This document shows, piece after piece, positions 1-8,229 of a stretch of 22,493 nt of DNA (position 1 is its first letter; every line of letters starts with the position of its first letter). The notes below the pieces were generated by a model. The model saw only the letters and a program-made list of their open reading frames with translations. It had not been told where the DNA came from and made no database searches. The DNA is from Pseudomonadota bacterium (GTDB taxonomy: Bacteria; Desulfobacterota; Syntrophia; Syntrophales; UBA5619): the NCBI GenBank assembly GCA_018896355.1, contig JAHIMW010000021.1:1-22493 (forward strand). The letters run 5' to 3'. Made by a program: the position numbers and the translations under genes.

Positions 1-594
1 AAAGGGGCTGTTCTTTATCTGCACGGCAATGCCGGAAGTCTGAGGGGTTGGGGCGATGTGGCAGTGGATTTCACTTCAAAGGGCTACGATATCCTGATCC
101 CCGACTACCGCGGCTTCGGCAAGAGCACCGGGGATATCGCGAACGAAGAGCAGTTGCTTGACGACGGCCTGGCCGTCTATCGCATGCTGGCAAAAACCTG
201 GCCGGAGGACAGGATCATCGTCTACGGAAGATCGATCGGAACGGGTGTCGCGACCTTCATCGCCCGATCGGGGAAGCCAAGGATGCTCATCCTGGAGTCG
301 CCCTTCCTGAGCCTCATCGATCTGGCATCCCACCATTACCCGTTCCTGCCCCGGCCGATCATCTCGATGTTCCTGAGATATCCGCTGAGAAACGACCGCC
401 GGATCGGGGAGGTCGCCTGTCCCGTCTATCTCTTTCACGGCGCAAAAGACGACATCATCCCTTTCGACCACAGCGTCCGGCTGGAGAGGCTGATCCGCTC
501 GCCGCACCGGCTGATCCGGATCGAGGGGGGCGGCCACAACGATCTGAGCGATTTCGGCGCATTCGGCCGGGAACTGGACCAGATCCTCCGGTAG
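1..594 (+). CDS. Alpha/beta hydrolase, 5'-truncated by the window edge
   Basis: The frame is open from base 1 and ends at TAG 592-594, leaving 197 visible residues; the true start lies outside the window. It is an alpha/beta-hydrolase fold protein of the serine-hydrolase/Bem46-like type. The visible protein begins just before the oxyanion strand (LYLHGNAG), followed by the DYRGFGKSTG loop. The nucleophile elbow YGRSIGTG has its serine near visible residue 78. The late acid is in FHGAKDDIIP and the catalytic histidine in GGGHND. All three triad members are therefore present, and an active esterase, lipase or peptidase-like enzyme is likely. The substrate cannot be read from the sequence. A GTG at 58 could be taken as a start, but it would remove the oxyanion strand. 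The gene converges on glnS. Confidence 0.85.
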   Translation, partial: KGAVLYLHGNAGSLRGWGDVAVDFTSKGYDILIPDYRGFGKSTGDIANEEQLLDDGLAVYRMLAKTWPEDRIIVYGRSIGTGVATFIARSGKPRMLILESPFLSLIDLASHHYPFLPRPIISMFLRYPLRNDRRIGEVACPVYLFHGAKDDIIPFDHSVRLERLIRSPHRLIRIEGGGHNDLSDFGAFGRELDQILR

Positions 595-709
595 CCGGTA
601 TCCAGTGGCATTCACCCCGTTCTACCCACTGCTCCTCCCGCCGCCGCGTGCAGCGAAGGGTTCAGCATTCGATATCCATCAATGATTCGGCATCATTCCG
701 TTCAGAACG

Positions 710-725
710 AAAAAAGGGGCGCCCC
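710..725 (-). terminator. Possible weak terminator after glnS
   Basis: Read on the minus strand, a GC palindrome (GGGGCGCCCC, 716-725) is followed directly by six T residues, 8 bases past the glnS stop. The stem is very short once a loop is allowed, so this is only a tentative intrinsic terminator. Confidence 0.3.
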
Positions 726-733
726 GGGTTGTT

Positions 734-2425
<1,692 letters not shown>

Positions 2426-2451
2426 ATATCGAATTTCCTTTCTGCGGCGGG

Positions 2452-2480
2452 ATTGTAGCGACAACCGATAAGAAAGGCAA
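2452..2480 (-). promoter_or_regulatory. Sigma70-type promoter for glnS
   Basis: On the minus strand the hexamers are TTGCCT (2475-2480) and TACAAT (2452-2457), separated by exactly 17 bases. The -10 lies about 27 bases before the chosen glnS start. Confidence 0.55.
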
Positions 2481-2587
2481 GGACAACCCATAACTCAGGC
2501 CATTATTTCTTTGACTCCCGTTGTCGGACATAGTAGGTTTTCAAGCCGCAAAAGCGGTCTGTTATCATAAAGTCGCAAGGAGGAATC

Positions 2588-3343
2588 ATGGACTCAAACC
2601 GGAAGGTCGCCGTCGTAACCGGCGCGGGAACGGGAATCGGCAAGGCAGCGGCGCTTGCGCTGTTGAAGGAGGAATACCGCGTTGTGTTGGTCGGACGCCG
2701 CGCGGAACTGCTGGAAAAAACGGCTGCGGAATCGGGGGCGGGCCCACGTGCGCTGGCCGTTTCCGCCGACGTCGGCAATCCCGAATCCGTACAGATGCTT
2801 TTTCAAAAAACGAAAGAGGCGTTCGGACGCGTCGATCTGTTGTTCAACAACGCCGGCGTCAATGCACCCGGGATCCCGTTCGAAAATCTCACCTATGAAC
2901 AATGGAAATCGGTGGTGGACACCAACCTCACGGGCATGTTCCTCTGCGCGCAGGAGGCCTTTAGGATGATGAAAAGCCAGGCGCCGCGCGGAGGTCGCAT
3001 CATCAACAACGGGTCGATCTCTGCCCACGCGCCGCGGCCGGACTCCGTACCTTACACTGCGACCAAGCACGGGGTCACCGGGCTGACCAAGAGCATCTCG
3101 CTCGACGGCAGGAAGTACGACATCGCGTGCGGCCAGATCGACATCGGCAACGCGCTGACCGAACTTTCGGCGCGCATCGTCACGAGCGTGAAGCAGGCGA
3201 ACGGCGAAAGTGCGCCCGAAGCAATGATGGACGTGCAGCATGTCGCCGACGCCATTGTTCACATGGCCGGCCTGCCGATCGATGTCAACGTGCAGTTCAT
3301 GACGATCATGGCGACCAAGATGCCCTTTGTCGGCAGGGGCTGA
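2588..3343 (+). CDS. Short-chain dehydrogenase/reductase (SDR family)
   Basis: A classical SDR of 251 residues, an NAD(P)H-dependent oxidoreductase acting on an unidentified alcohol or ketone. The Rossmann cofactor motif TGAGTGIG is at residues 11-18, NNAG at 87-90, a structural Asn at 113, the catalytic Ser at 143, and the YTATK motif with Tyr156 and Lys160. The full catalytic set is present. A strong Shine-Dalgarno AAGGAGG sits just before ATG 2588. No neighbour suggests a pathway. Arginine and alanine codon choice (many CGC and GCG) looks slightly different from the CGG-rich neighbours, which could reflect transfer; I judged this by eye only. The FabG-like motifs do not prove a fatty-acid role. 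Confidence 0.9.
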   Translation: MDSNRKVAVVTGAGTGIGKAAALALLKEEYRVVLVGRRAELLEKTAAESGAGPRALAVSADVGNPESVQMLFQKTKEAFGRVDLLFNNAGVNAPGIPFENLTYEQWKSVVDTNLTGMFLCAQEAFRMMKSQAPRGGRIINNGSISAHAPRPDSVPYTATKHGVTGLTKSISLDGRKYDIACGQIDIGNALTELSARIVTSVKQANGESAPEAMMDVQHVADAIVHMAGLPIDVNVQFMTIMATKMPFVGRG

Positions 3344-3369
3344 GGCTGCGAATTTTCCGCGACATTCCC

Positions 3370-3398
3370 TTGACAAAAGAGGGCCCGTGTCGGACAAT
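3370..3398 (+). promoter_or_regulatory. Sigma70-type promoter upstream of the prenyltransferase
   Basis: TTGACA (3370-3375) and GACAAT (3393-3398) are separated by 17 bases. Initiation near 3405 would give a leader of about 145 bases. That leader contains a small UUCG-tetraloop hairpin, CCGC-TTCG-GCGG at 3462-3473. Confidence 0.55.
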
Positions 3399-3548
3399 CC
3401 AACCGCTTGTTAGGGGTGTCCTTAAGGGACTGAGATGCCGCTTTAGAAAGACCGTCACGGACCGCTTCGGCGGCGGTGGATGATGTGTCCGGGCGTGATC
3501 GCATGGGAAGACCCGGCACGGCGCACGGGACGGCGGACAGGAGATTTG

Positions 3549-4460
3549 ATGAAATTCAAGGGTATCGTCACCGTCATTCGCGTCCCCTTTCTGATCCTGG
3601 CTTTGATCCTGGGAATTCTCGGGGCCGCTGTGGCCTGGTACGAATCGAGACGGTTCGGAACGCCGTTTGACATGGGGTACGCGCTCTTGGCGACGTTCGG
3701 GTTGCTGGTCGCCCATGCGGCGGTCAACATTTTCAACGAGTATTTTGACTGCCGGAGCGGTCTGGATTACAAAACCCGCCGGACGCCGTTCAGCGGGGGC
3801 AGCGGCGCCATCCCCAGAGGCCTGCTGACGTTGCAGGAAGCCATGCGGCTGGGCATCGCCTGCTTCGTCGTCATCATTCCGATCGGCGTCTTCTTCACCC
3901 TGGAGAAGGGGTGGATGCTCGTGCCGCTGCTGGTACTCGCCACGCTCCTGATCGTCCTGTACACCCCCTTCATCCTCAAGATGGGCTATCCCGAATGGTC
4001 GCCGGGTCTGGGCCTGGGCACCCTGCCCGTGATGGGCGCCTATTTTGTCCAAACCGGCGAATACACGCTGACCGCCCTGATCGCCTCGATGCCGTCCTAT
4101 TTTCTGGTGCACAATCTGCTTCTGCTCAACGAGTTCCCGGACGTCGAGGCGGATATCACAGTCAAAAGGCGGACACTGCCGATCGTTTTCGGCAAAAAGA
4201 GGGCGGCCGTCGTTTTCTCCCTGTTTGTCCTGCTGGTCTATCTCTGGATCGTCGGGGCGGTGATGCTGCATTACATGCCCGTATTTGCACTTCTGGCCCT
4301 GCTGACGCTGCCCATCGCCCTGCAGGTGATCAAAGGGTCGTTCCGGTATGACGAGATGGAGCTCTTCCTGCCGGTCATGATGAAGAACGTCCAACTGGTA
4401 TTGCTGATCCAGGCGCTTATTGCGGCGGGATACATCCTGGGAGGAATCTTCTCGGGATAG
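3549..4460 (+). CDS. UbiA-family prenyltransferase, MenA-like
   Basis: An integral membrane enzyme of 303 residues that would transfer a polyprenyl chain to an aromatic acceptor. The first Asp-rich motif is NIFNEYFDCRSGLD (residues 60-73), and the second is NEFPDVEAD (194-202) followed by KRRTLPIVFGKK. The second motif, with its TLP-V-GK tail, is most like 1,4-dihydroxy-2-naphthoate polyprenyltransferase (MenA), an enzyme of menaquinone synthesis. About eight hydrophobic segments fit the family fold. ATG 3549 is chosen because AGGAGA (3539-3544) precedes it at good spacing; an earlier ATG at 3480 has no ribosome site and adds a charged, non-membrane stretch. No other men genes are nearby, so the acceptor is inferred. 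The gene has its own promoter. Confidence 0.85.
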   Translation: MKFKGIVTVIRVPFLILALILGILGAAVAWYESRRFGTPFDMGYALLATFGLLVAHAAVNIFNEYFDCRSGLDYKTRRTPFSGGSGAIPRGLLTLQEAMRLGIACFVVIIPIGVFFTLEKGWMLVPLLVLATLLIVLYTPFILKMGYPEWSPGLGLGTLPVMGAYFVQTGEYTLTALIASMPSYFLVHNLLLLNEFPDVEADITVKRRTLPIVFGKKRAAVVFSLFVLLVYLWIVGAVMLHYMPVFALLALLTLPIALQVIKGSFRYDEMELFLPVMMKNVQLVLLIQALIAAGYILGGIFSG

Positions 4461-4532
4461 CGGCGCATGTTCGGTCCGATCCCCTGGTAATGCGCCCACG
4501 AAATATGGATACAATAACGGTCCGATCGGGCG

Positions 4533-4538
4533 TATAAT
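4533..4538 (+). promoter_or_regulatory. Perfect -10 hexamer upstream of the HD gene
   Basis: TATAAT lies 25 bases before the HD-domain gene, but no good -35 is seen 16-18 bases upstream. A 10-bp direct repeat CGGTCCGATC at 4472-4481 and 4518-4527 flanks the region, the second copy just before the -10. It might bind an activator or repressor that compensates for the weak -35. Confidence 0.35.
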
Positions 4539-4562
4539 GGACGCGCCGCGGGAGGACCGGAG

Positions 4563-5312
4563 GTGAAACGATTGCCGGATCAGGAATACCCCAGGGCCAT
4601 CGACCTCTCCCGGAAGATTGCCGCCGAGGTCGGAACGCCCCGTTTCTATATCGAGCGGGAAGCGGAGGTGGCCCTGTCCCGGGAATGGTTCGCCGACGAA
4701 CCGCTGGTCGAAGAGGCGCTGAGGATCGTCGGGAAACGGGGGGATTATCCCGGCCACGGCCTCACGCACGTCCGGAAGGTGGCCATCGATGTCGGCGCGC
4801 TGGTCCTGATCGAAGAGTGGGGGGCGCCTGCTGATGCACGCGTCCGGCGGCTTGTCCTCCTCGCCCACTTGGCCGGCCTCCTCCACGACATCCAGCGGTC
4901 GAAGAAGAACCACGCCGAACGGGGCGCGGACGAAGCGGCCGGGATTCTAGCCTCCTTCCCGCTCAGCGATGAAGAGTGCGCAGCCATCACCGGGGCCATC
5001 CGCAGCCATGAGGCGTTCCGGCCCTTTCGCACCGATGCCGGCCCCACGGAGCGGCTTCTCTCCGATGCGCTCTACGATGCGGACAAATTCCGTTGGGGGC
5101 CGGATAACTTCACGGAAACCATCTGGGCGATGATCATCCCCAGCGGGGTTCCGCTGCAGACGCTGCTGCCCCGATTTCTCGCCGGTCTCGATGGGATACG
5201 GAAGATCCGGGATAGTTTTCGGACGGCATCGGGGCGCGAATACGGCCCCGATTTCATCGACCGCGGCCTAACGATCGGCCGCAGGCTCTATCAGGAGCTG
5301 ACCGCCGATTAA
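4563..5312 (+). CDS. HD-domain phosphohydrolase
   Basis: A soluble protein of 249 residues with an HD metal-binding domain. The visible ligands are H69 in GHGLTH, the H108-D109 doublet in LLHDIQR, H149 in SHE, and Asp172/174 in YDADKF. These match the H...HD...D pattern of metal-dependent phosphohydrolases acting on nucleotides or phosphoesters. A second conserved histidine in KKNHAERGADEAA (117) fits the same fold. The substrate is unknown, and there is no RelA or GGDEF partner domain. GTG 4563 is the start because GGAGGACCGGAG precedes it. It lies 102 bases after the prenyltransferase, so it may be partly co-transcribed with it. It converges on the minus-strand monophosphatase, and I see no clear terminator between them. 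Confidence 0.85.
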   Translation: MKRLPDQEYPRAIDLSRKIAAEVGTPRFYIEREAEVALSREWFADEPLVEEALRIVGKRGDYPGHGLTHVRKVAIDVGALVLIEEWGAPADARVRRLVLLAHLAGLLHDIQRSKKNHAERGADEAAGILASFPLSDEECAAITGAIRSHEAFRPFRTDAGPTERLLSDALYDADKFRWGPDNFTETIWAMIIPSGVPLQTLLPRFLAGLDGIRKIRDSFRTASGREYGPDFIDRGLTIGRRLYQELTAD

Positions 5313-5408
5313 ACACGGCCTCTGCTGCCACTCCTGTTCCCAATCGAACCGGAAAGACGGGAACACTTGGGAAATACGCAGCGGCGAACGCGTTCCCCGG
5401 TAAAAGCC

Positions 5409-6206
5409 TCAGGGGGTGAAGAGGGGATCGGTCACGGCGAGGATGCGGGCCATTTCGGCGTGGATGAGGCCATTGGAGGCGAGCATATCCTTGGAATGGA
5501 GATGATACGGATCGCCGCGGAGGTCGGTCACACACCCCCCGGCCTCTTCGACAAGGAGCCAGCCGGCCGCTGTGTCCCAGGGCGCCAGCTTCAGCTCCCA
5601 GAAGCCGTCGAACCGGCCCGCCGCGATATAGGCCAGATCCAGGGCGGCCGAACCCGCCCGCCGGACCGCCTGGGCGCTCAAAGCCATCACCTCGAAATAA
5701 TTTATGTTGTTGTTCCGGTCCTCGCGGATATCGTAAGGGAAACCGGTCGCCAGCAAACTGCGGGAGAGATTCTCCGCCCGGGATACGGTCAGACGACGGC
5801 CGTTCAGGAAGGCGCCTGACCCCCTCTCCGCCGTAAAGAGCTCGTCGAGCATGGGGTTATAGACGGCGCCGAGCATGATCACCCCTTTTACCTCCAGCGC
5901 AATGGAGACGCAAAAGACCGGATAGCCGTGGGCGTAATTCGTCGTCCCGTCGAGCGGATCGATGATCCAGCGGAAACTGGAGCCGTTTGCAGTTTCCGGG
6001 GACTCTTCCGTCAGGATGTCGTGCCCGGGAAATTCCCGGTTGATCCGCTCCACAATCAGCGCTTCGGAGAGGCGATCCGCCTCCGTGACAAGGTTGCTCT
6101 CTCCTTTGTATTGGACGATATGGCAGTCATGGAGCTTCTCGAACAGGAGAGCCCCCGCTTCGCGAGCCACCGCCTCGATCAATGTTCTGCACGCGTCCAT
6201 CGTCAT
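5409..6206 (-). CDS. suhB: Inositol monophosphatase family protein (SuhB-like)
   Basis: Mg-dependent, lithium-sensitive-type phosphatase that hydrolyses inositol-1-phosphate or related sugar phosphates; SuhB proteins can also act in rRNA transcription antitermination. The 265-residue protein has the metal ligand Glu67 in LTEES, the signature WIIDPLDGTTN (80-90; Asp83 and Asp86), and WDTAAG (210-215, Asp211). All the key ligands are present, and the length is typical. The start is less certain. ATG 6206 and ATG 6200 are both possible and neither has a Shine-Dalgarno sequence, because a repeat element (6208-6246) ends one base before the ATG. Translation may be weak, or the leader may have been changed recently. 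Confidence 0.92.
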   Translation of the reverse strand: MTMDACRTLIEAVAREAGALLFEKLHDCHIVQYKGESNLVTEADRLSEALIVERINREFPGHDILTEESPETANGSSFRWIIDPLDGTTNYAHGYPVFCVSIALEVKGVIMLGAVYNPMLDELFTAERGSGAFLNGRRLTVSRAENLSRSLLATGFPYDIREDRNNNINYFEVMALSAQAVRRAGSAALDLAYIAAGRFDGFWELKLAPWDTAAGWLLVEEAGGCVTDLRGDPYHLHSKDMLASNGLIHAEMARILAVTDPLFTP

Positions 6207-6207
6207 C

Positions 6208-6246
6208 CGTTGTCAAGGGGACACCTTACTGCAAGGTGTCCCCTTG
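6208..6246 (-). repeat. Family A inverted repeat at the suhB start
   Basis: Perfect 14-bp arms (6214-6227 and 6233-6246) flank the loop ACTGC. Read on the minus strand, the palindrome plus a TGACAACG tail (6208-6215) matches the lysS-end copy over 36 bp with two differences. The shared tail outside the palindrome shows that the two are copies of one asymmetric element, not independent hairpins. It takes the place where the suhB ribosome site should be. Confidence 0.85.
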
Positions 6247-6404
6247 GGAGTTTATCGCCCACCATCCGCAGAACCGGGAAAAGATCCCTGTCCCGATGAA
6301 GACGGCATTCTACTTGGGCGGCTATACCAGCATAAAAGGGGATAAATATCCAGAAGAAACTGTCCCGCCACGCAGCCCGCTGCAGCAAATCCTTCATGTT
6401 TCTG

Positions 6405-6433
6405 TTGCACTGCGGCTGAAATGGTGTTAGCAT
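6405..6433 (+). promoter_or_regulatory. Possible promoter for the RodZ-like gene
   Basis: TTGCAC (6405-6410) and TAGCAT (6428-6433) are separated by 17 bases and lie about 30 bases before the start codon. Both hexamers are imperfect. Confidence 0.35.
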
Positions 6434-6463
6434 TATCCGCCATTTAGATGAGGATCGGATGCA

Positions 6464-7273
6464 ATGGACGAAAACAATGACATGCCGGCAGAGGAGAGCG
6501 CATCACCTGCGCAGGAGACCGTCCCGAATTTGAAGGCCCTGCGTGAGGCCGGCGGACTATCCTTGCCGGATATCTTCGAGACGACAAGGGTCAGTCTCAT
6601 CTACCTCGCAGCGGTGGAGAGCGGCGAGTTCAATCGCCTCCCGCCTCCCGTGTACGCGAGGGATTTCATCCGGAAATACGCCCGGACGGTGGGAATAGAC
6701 GAAAAGCCGATCATCGACCGCTATGAAAAGTATCAGGAGAGCCTGAAACCAACCGTCAGGGAGACGGAGATTCGGAAACCCTGGCCGGAAACCGGCGGGC
6801 GTAATCGGTTCCTCTTCGCAAGCCTTGCCGCCGTTATCATCGCCGGCGCCTTGGTCTCTGCCCTTTTCCTCTATGACCAGGCTGGGAAACCGGCTTCATC
6901 CCCGCCGGTCACGGGCTCACCTTCCCCGGCGCCGGTCATCTCCGAGCCTGCTTCAACGGCAGCGGTTCCGGCCTCCCCGGGCGCGGCCTTCCAGTCGCCG
7001 GCTGCTGCGGGAAAGATGTACGAACTCGTGATCGAGGCCCGCGAGTGGACATGGATCCGGATCACCGCGGACCGGAATCCCGCCTACGAGGCCCTCCTCA
7101 AGCCGGGAGACAAAATCGAGCGGACGGCCTCCGATTATTTCCAGTTAGACATAGGCAATGCGGGGGGAATCCATCTCACCTTCCAGGGAAAGCCTCTGGG
7201 AAGCCCGGGAAAGTCCGGACAAGTGATCCACATGCGTCTGCCGGAGAAGGCCGCCGACAGAAAGAACCCCTGA
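6464..7273 (+). CDS. RodZ-like membrane protein with N-terminal HTH and DUF4115
   Basis: The 269-residue protein has three parts. Residues about 23-90 form an Xre/HTH_25-type helix-turn-helix (LKALREAGGLSLPDIFETT, with YLAAVESGEF and PVYARDFIRKYA). Residues about 115-137 form one membrane helix (FLFASLAAVIIAGALVSALF). A Pro/Ser/Ala-rich linker then leads to a C-terminal DUF4115 beta domain from about 190 (YELVIEAREWTWIRITAD). This is the architecture of RodZ, which links MreB to the membrane in cell-shape control. In that family the HTH usually binds protein rather than DNA. GAGGA precedes ATG 6464. It is 77 bases upstream of tatA, which has its own strong promoter, so co-transcription is not required. 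No mreB or other shape gene is in the window. Confidence 0.85.
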   Translation: MDENNDMPAEESASPAQETVPNLKALREAGGLSLPDIFETTRVSLIYLAAVESGEFNRLPPPVYARDFIRKYARTVGIDEKPIIDRYEKYQESLKPTVRETEIRKPWPETGGRNRFLFASLAAVIIAGALVSALFLYDQAGKPASSPPVTGSPSPAPVISEPASTAAVPASPGAAFQSPAAAGKMYELVIEAREWTWIRITADRNPAYEALLKPGDKIERTASDYFQLDIGNAGGIHLTFQGKPLGSPGKSGQVIHMRLPEKAADRKNP

Positions 7274-7285
7274 AGAAGTTCCGGT

Positions 7286-7314
7286 TTGACATTGCACGGG
7301 AGATCATCTACAAT
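7286..7314 (+). promoter_or_regulatory. Strong sigma70-type promoter for tatA
   Basis: TTGACA (7286-7291), 17 bases, TACAAT (7309-7314): a perfect -35 and a one-mismatch -10 at ideal spacing. The start site should be near 7321, leaving a leader of about 30 bases before ATG 7351. It is the best promoter match in the window. Confidence 0.75.
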
Positions 7315-7350
7315 CGATCCCATGAAAAGAAAGAAAGCGGGTGAAAGAAT

Positions 7351-7545
7351 ATGTTTGGAATAGGCATTCCTGAATTGCTGATCATCCTGGTGATCATCCT
7401 GATCGTCTTCGGCGCCGGAAAACTCCCCGAGATCGGCAGCGCGCTTGGCCGGGGTATTAAGAATTTCAAGAAGGCCACCCGTGAGCCGAACGAAATCGAT
7501 ATCACACCGGGCGCCGAGAAGAAGTCCGACGAAAAGAAGCCCTGA
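7351..7545 (+). CDS. tatA: Sec-independent translocase subunit TatA/TatE
   Basis: A 64-residue TatA/E protein of the twin-arginine pathway, which exports folded proteins across the inner membrane. It shows an N-terminal membrane helix (GIPELLIILVIILIVFGAGK), the conserved FGAGKLPEIG hinge with its Phe-Gly, an amphipathic helix (SALGRGIKNFKKAT), and a short charged tail. The Gln/Glu position before the helix is GIPE, as in TatA rather than TatB. TatB and TatC are not nearby. It has a strong private promoter and ends only six bases from the end of the convergent ssb gene, with no terminator visible between the two. Confidence 0.95.
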   Translation: MFGIGIPELLIILVIILIVFGAGKLPEIGSALGRGIKNFKKATREPNEIDITPGAEKKSDEKKP

Positions 7546-7551
7546 AGCCGT

Positions 7552-7968
7552 CTAAAAGGGAACGTCCTCCTCAGGCAGAGGCCCATCCACGCCGGGATGG
7601 GGAAGCGGGGGTTCTTCCGGGGATGCATCTGCGCCCTTCTGGCCCTTCGAGTCGAGCATCTGCATGCTGGATGCAACGATCTCGGTGGAATAGCGCTTGA
7701 CGCCCTCCTTGTCGTCCCAGGCCCTGGTCTGGATGCGCCCCTCCAGATAAATCAGCTTTCCTTTGACCAGGTATTTTCCACAGATCTCGGCCAGTTTCCC
7801 GAAGGTGACGATCTTGTGCCACTCGGTCTTCTGCACCCTCTCGCCGCTCTTATCCTTCCACTGCTCATCCGTCGCTATCCGGAAATTGGTCACCATCGCC
7901 CCATCGGGCGTGTACCTCACCTCAGGATCCGCCCCCAGCCTGCCTACCAGGATCGCCTTGTTGATCAT
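7552..7968 (-). CDS. ssb: Single-stranded DNA-binding protein
   Basis: Binds ssDNA during replication, repair and recombination. It has 138 residues: an OB-fold of about 105 residues beginning MINKAILVGRLGADPEVRYT, with the characteristic EWHKIVTFGKLAEI (49-62) and YLEGRIQTRAW (74-84). A short flexible linker leads to the acidic tip EEDVPF, which recruits partner proteins. ATG 7968 is chosen over an upstream ATG at 8019 because AAGGAGGAGAAG sits directly before it and the protein then begins as the family does. A TTGCGG-17-TATGAT promoter lies upstream. Confidence 0.96.
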   Translation of the reverse strand: MINKAILVGRLGADPEVRYTPDGAMVTNFRIATDEQWKDKSGERVQKTEWHKIVTFGKLAEICGKYLVKGKLIYLEGRIQTRAWDDKEGVKRYSTEIVASSMQMLDSKGQKGADASPEEPPLPHPGVDGPLPEEDVPF

Positions 7969-8008
7969 CTTCTCCTCCTTATACTGAAACGTTATGCATG
8001 ATGGTTGG

Positions 8009-8037
8009 ATCATACACAAGTCATCCGCCTACCGCAA
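8009..8037 (-). promoter_or_regulatory. Sigma70-type promoter for ssb
   Basis: On the minus strand TTGCGG (8032-8037) and TATGAT (8009-8014) are separated by 17 bases, about 40 bases before the ssb start. Confidence 0.5.
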
Positions 8038-8098
8038 CATGAAATTTGGGGACGCCCCCTCCTCCCTCACCTCCTCCCGGCGGCCTTTGATGACGAGG

Positions 8099-8116
8099 CT
8101 TCGGGGCGCCCCGAAG
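8099..8116. repeat. 18-bp perfect palindrome between ssb and lysS
   Basis: CTTCGGGGCGCCCCGAAG is a perfect palindrome in the divergent ssb/lysS gap. Its core GGGGCGCCCC also occurs at 716-725, and the similar GGGGACGCCCC occurs at 8049-8059. No T-run follows on either strand, so it is not a standard terminator. It may be a binding site or a repeat remnant. Confidence 0.5.
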
Positions 8117-8162
8117 ACAGCGACTTTCACCCGCATCCACGGCCGTCGGGTTCAATTCGTGC

Positions 8163-8192
8163 TTGACTAATGCGGAAAAAAAATATAGTCAA
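8163..8192 (+). promoter_or_regulatory. Possible promoter with overlapping inverted repeat, upstream of lysS
   Basis: TTGACT (8163-8168) and TATAGT (8184-8189) have a short 15-base spacer. TTGACTA (8163-8169) and TAGTCAA (8186-8192) form an inverted repeat covering both hexamers. A second AT-rich box TATAAC is at 8201-8206. This is the likely start of the lysS-to-lpxL operon. Confidence 0.4.
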
Positions 8193-8229
8193 ATCCACTT
8201 TATAACAAAACGGACCACGCAGAGGATTT

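Noticed and set aside
3480..3548. An upstream start (ATGATG at 3480) for the prenyltransferase
   Set aside because: There is no ribosome site. The added residues are charged and unlike the family N terminus, and ATG 3549 has a good AGGAGA.
6204..6215. TTGACA next to the suhB start as a -35 box
   Set aside because: On the minus strand a matching -10 would fall inside the gene. The hexamer is part of the conserved tail of the repeat.
6203..6433. A 76-codon minus-strand frame in the suhB/rodZ gap
   Set aside because: It overlaps the family A repeat and the suhB start, and shows no ribosome site or recognisable protein. Its last residues (GHLAVRCPLDNG) resemble the LysS tail only because both translate the same repeat.
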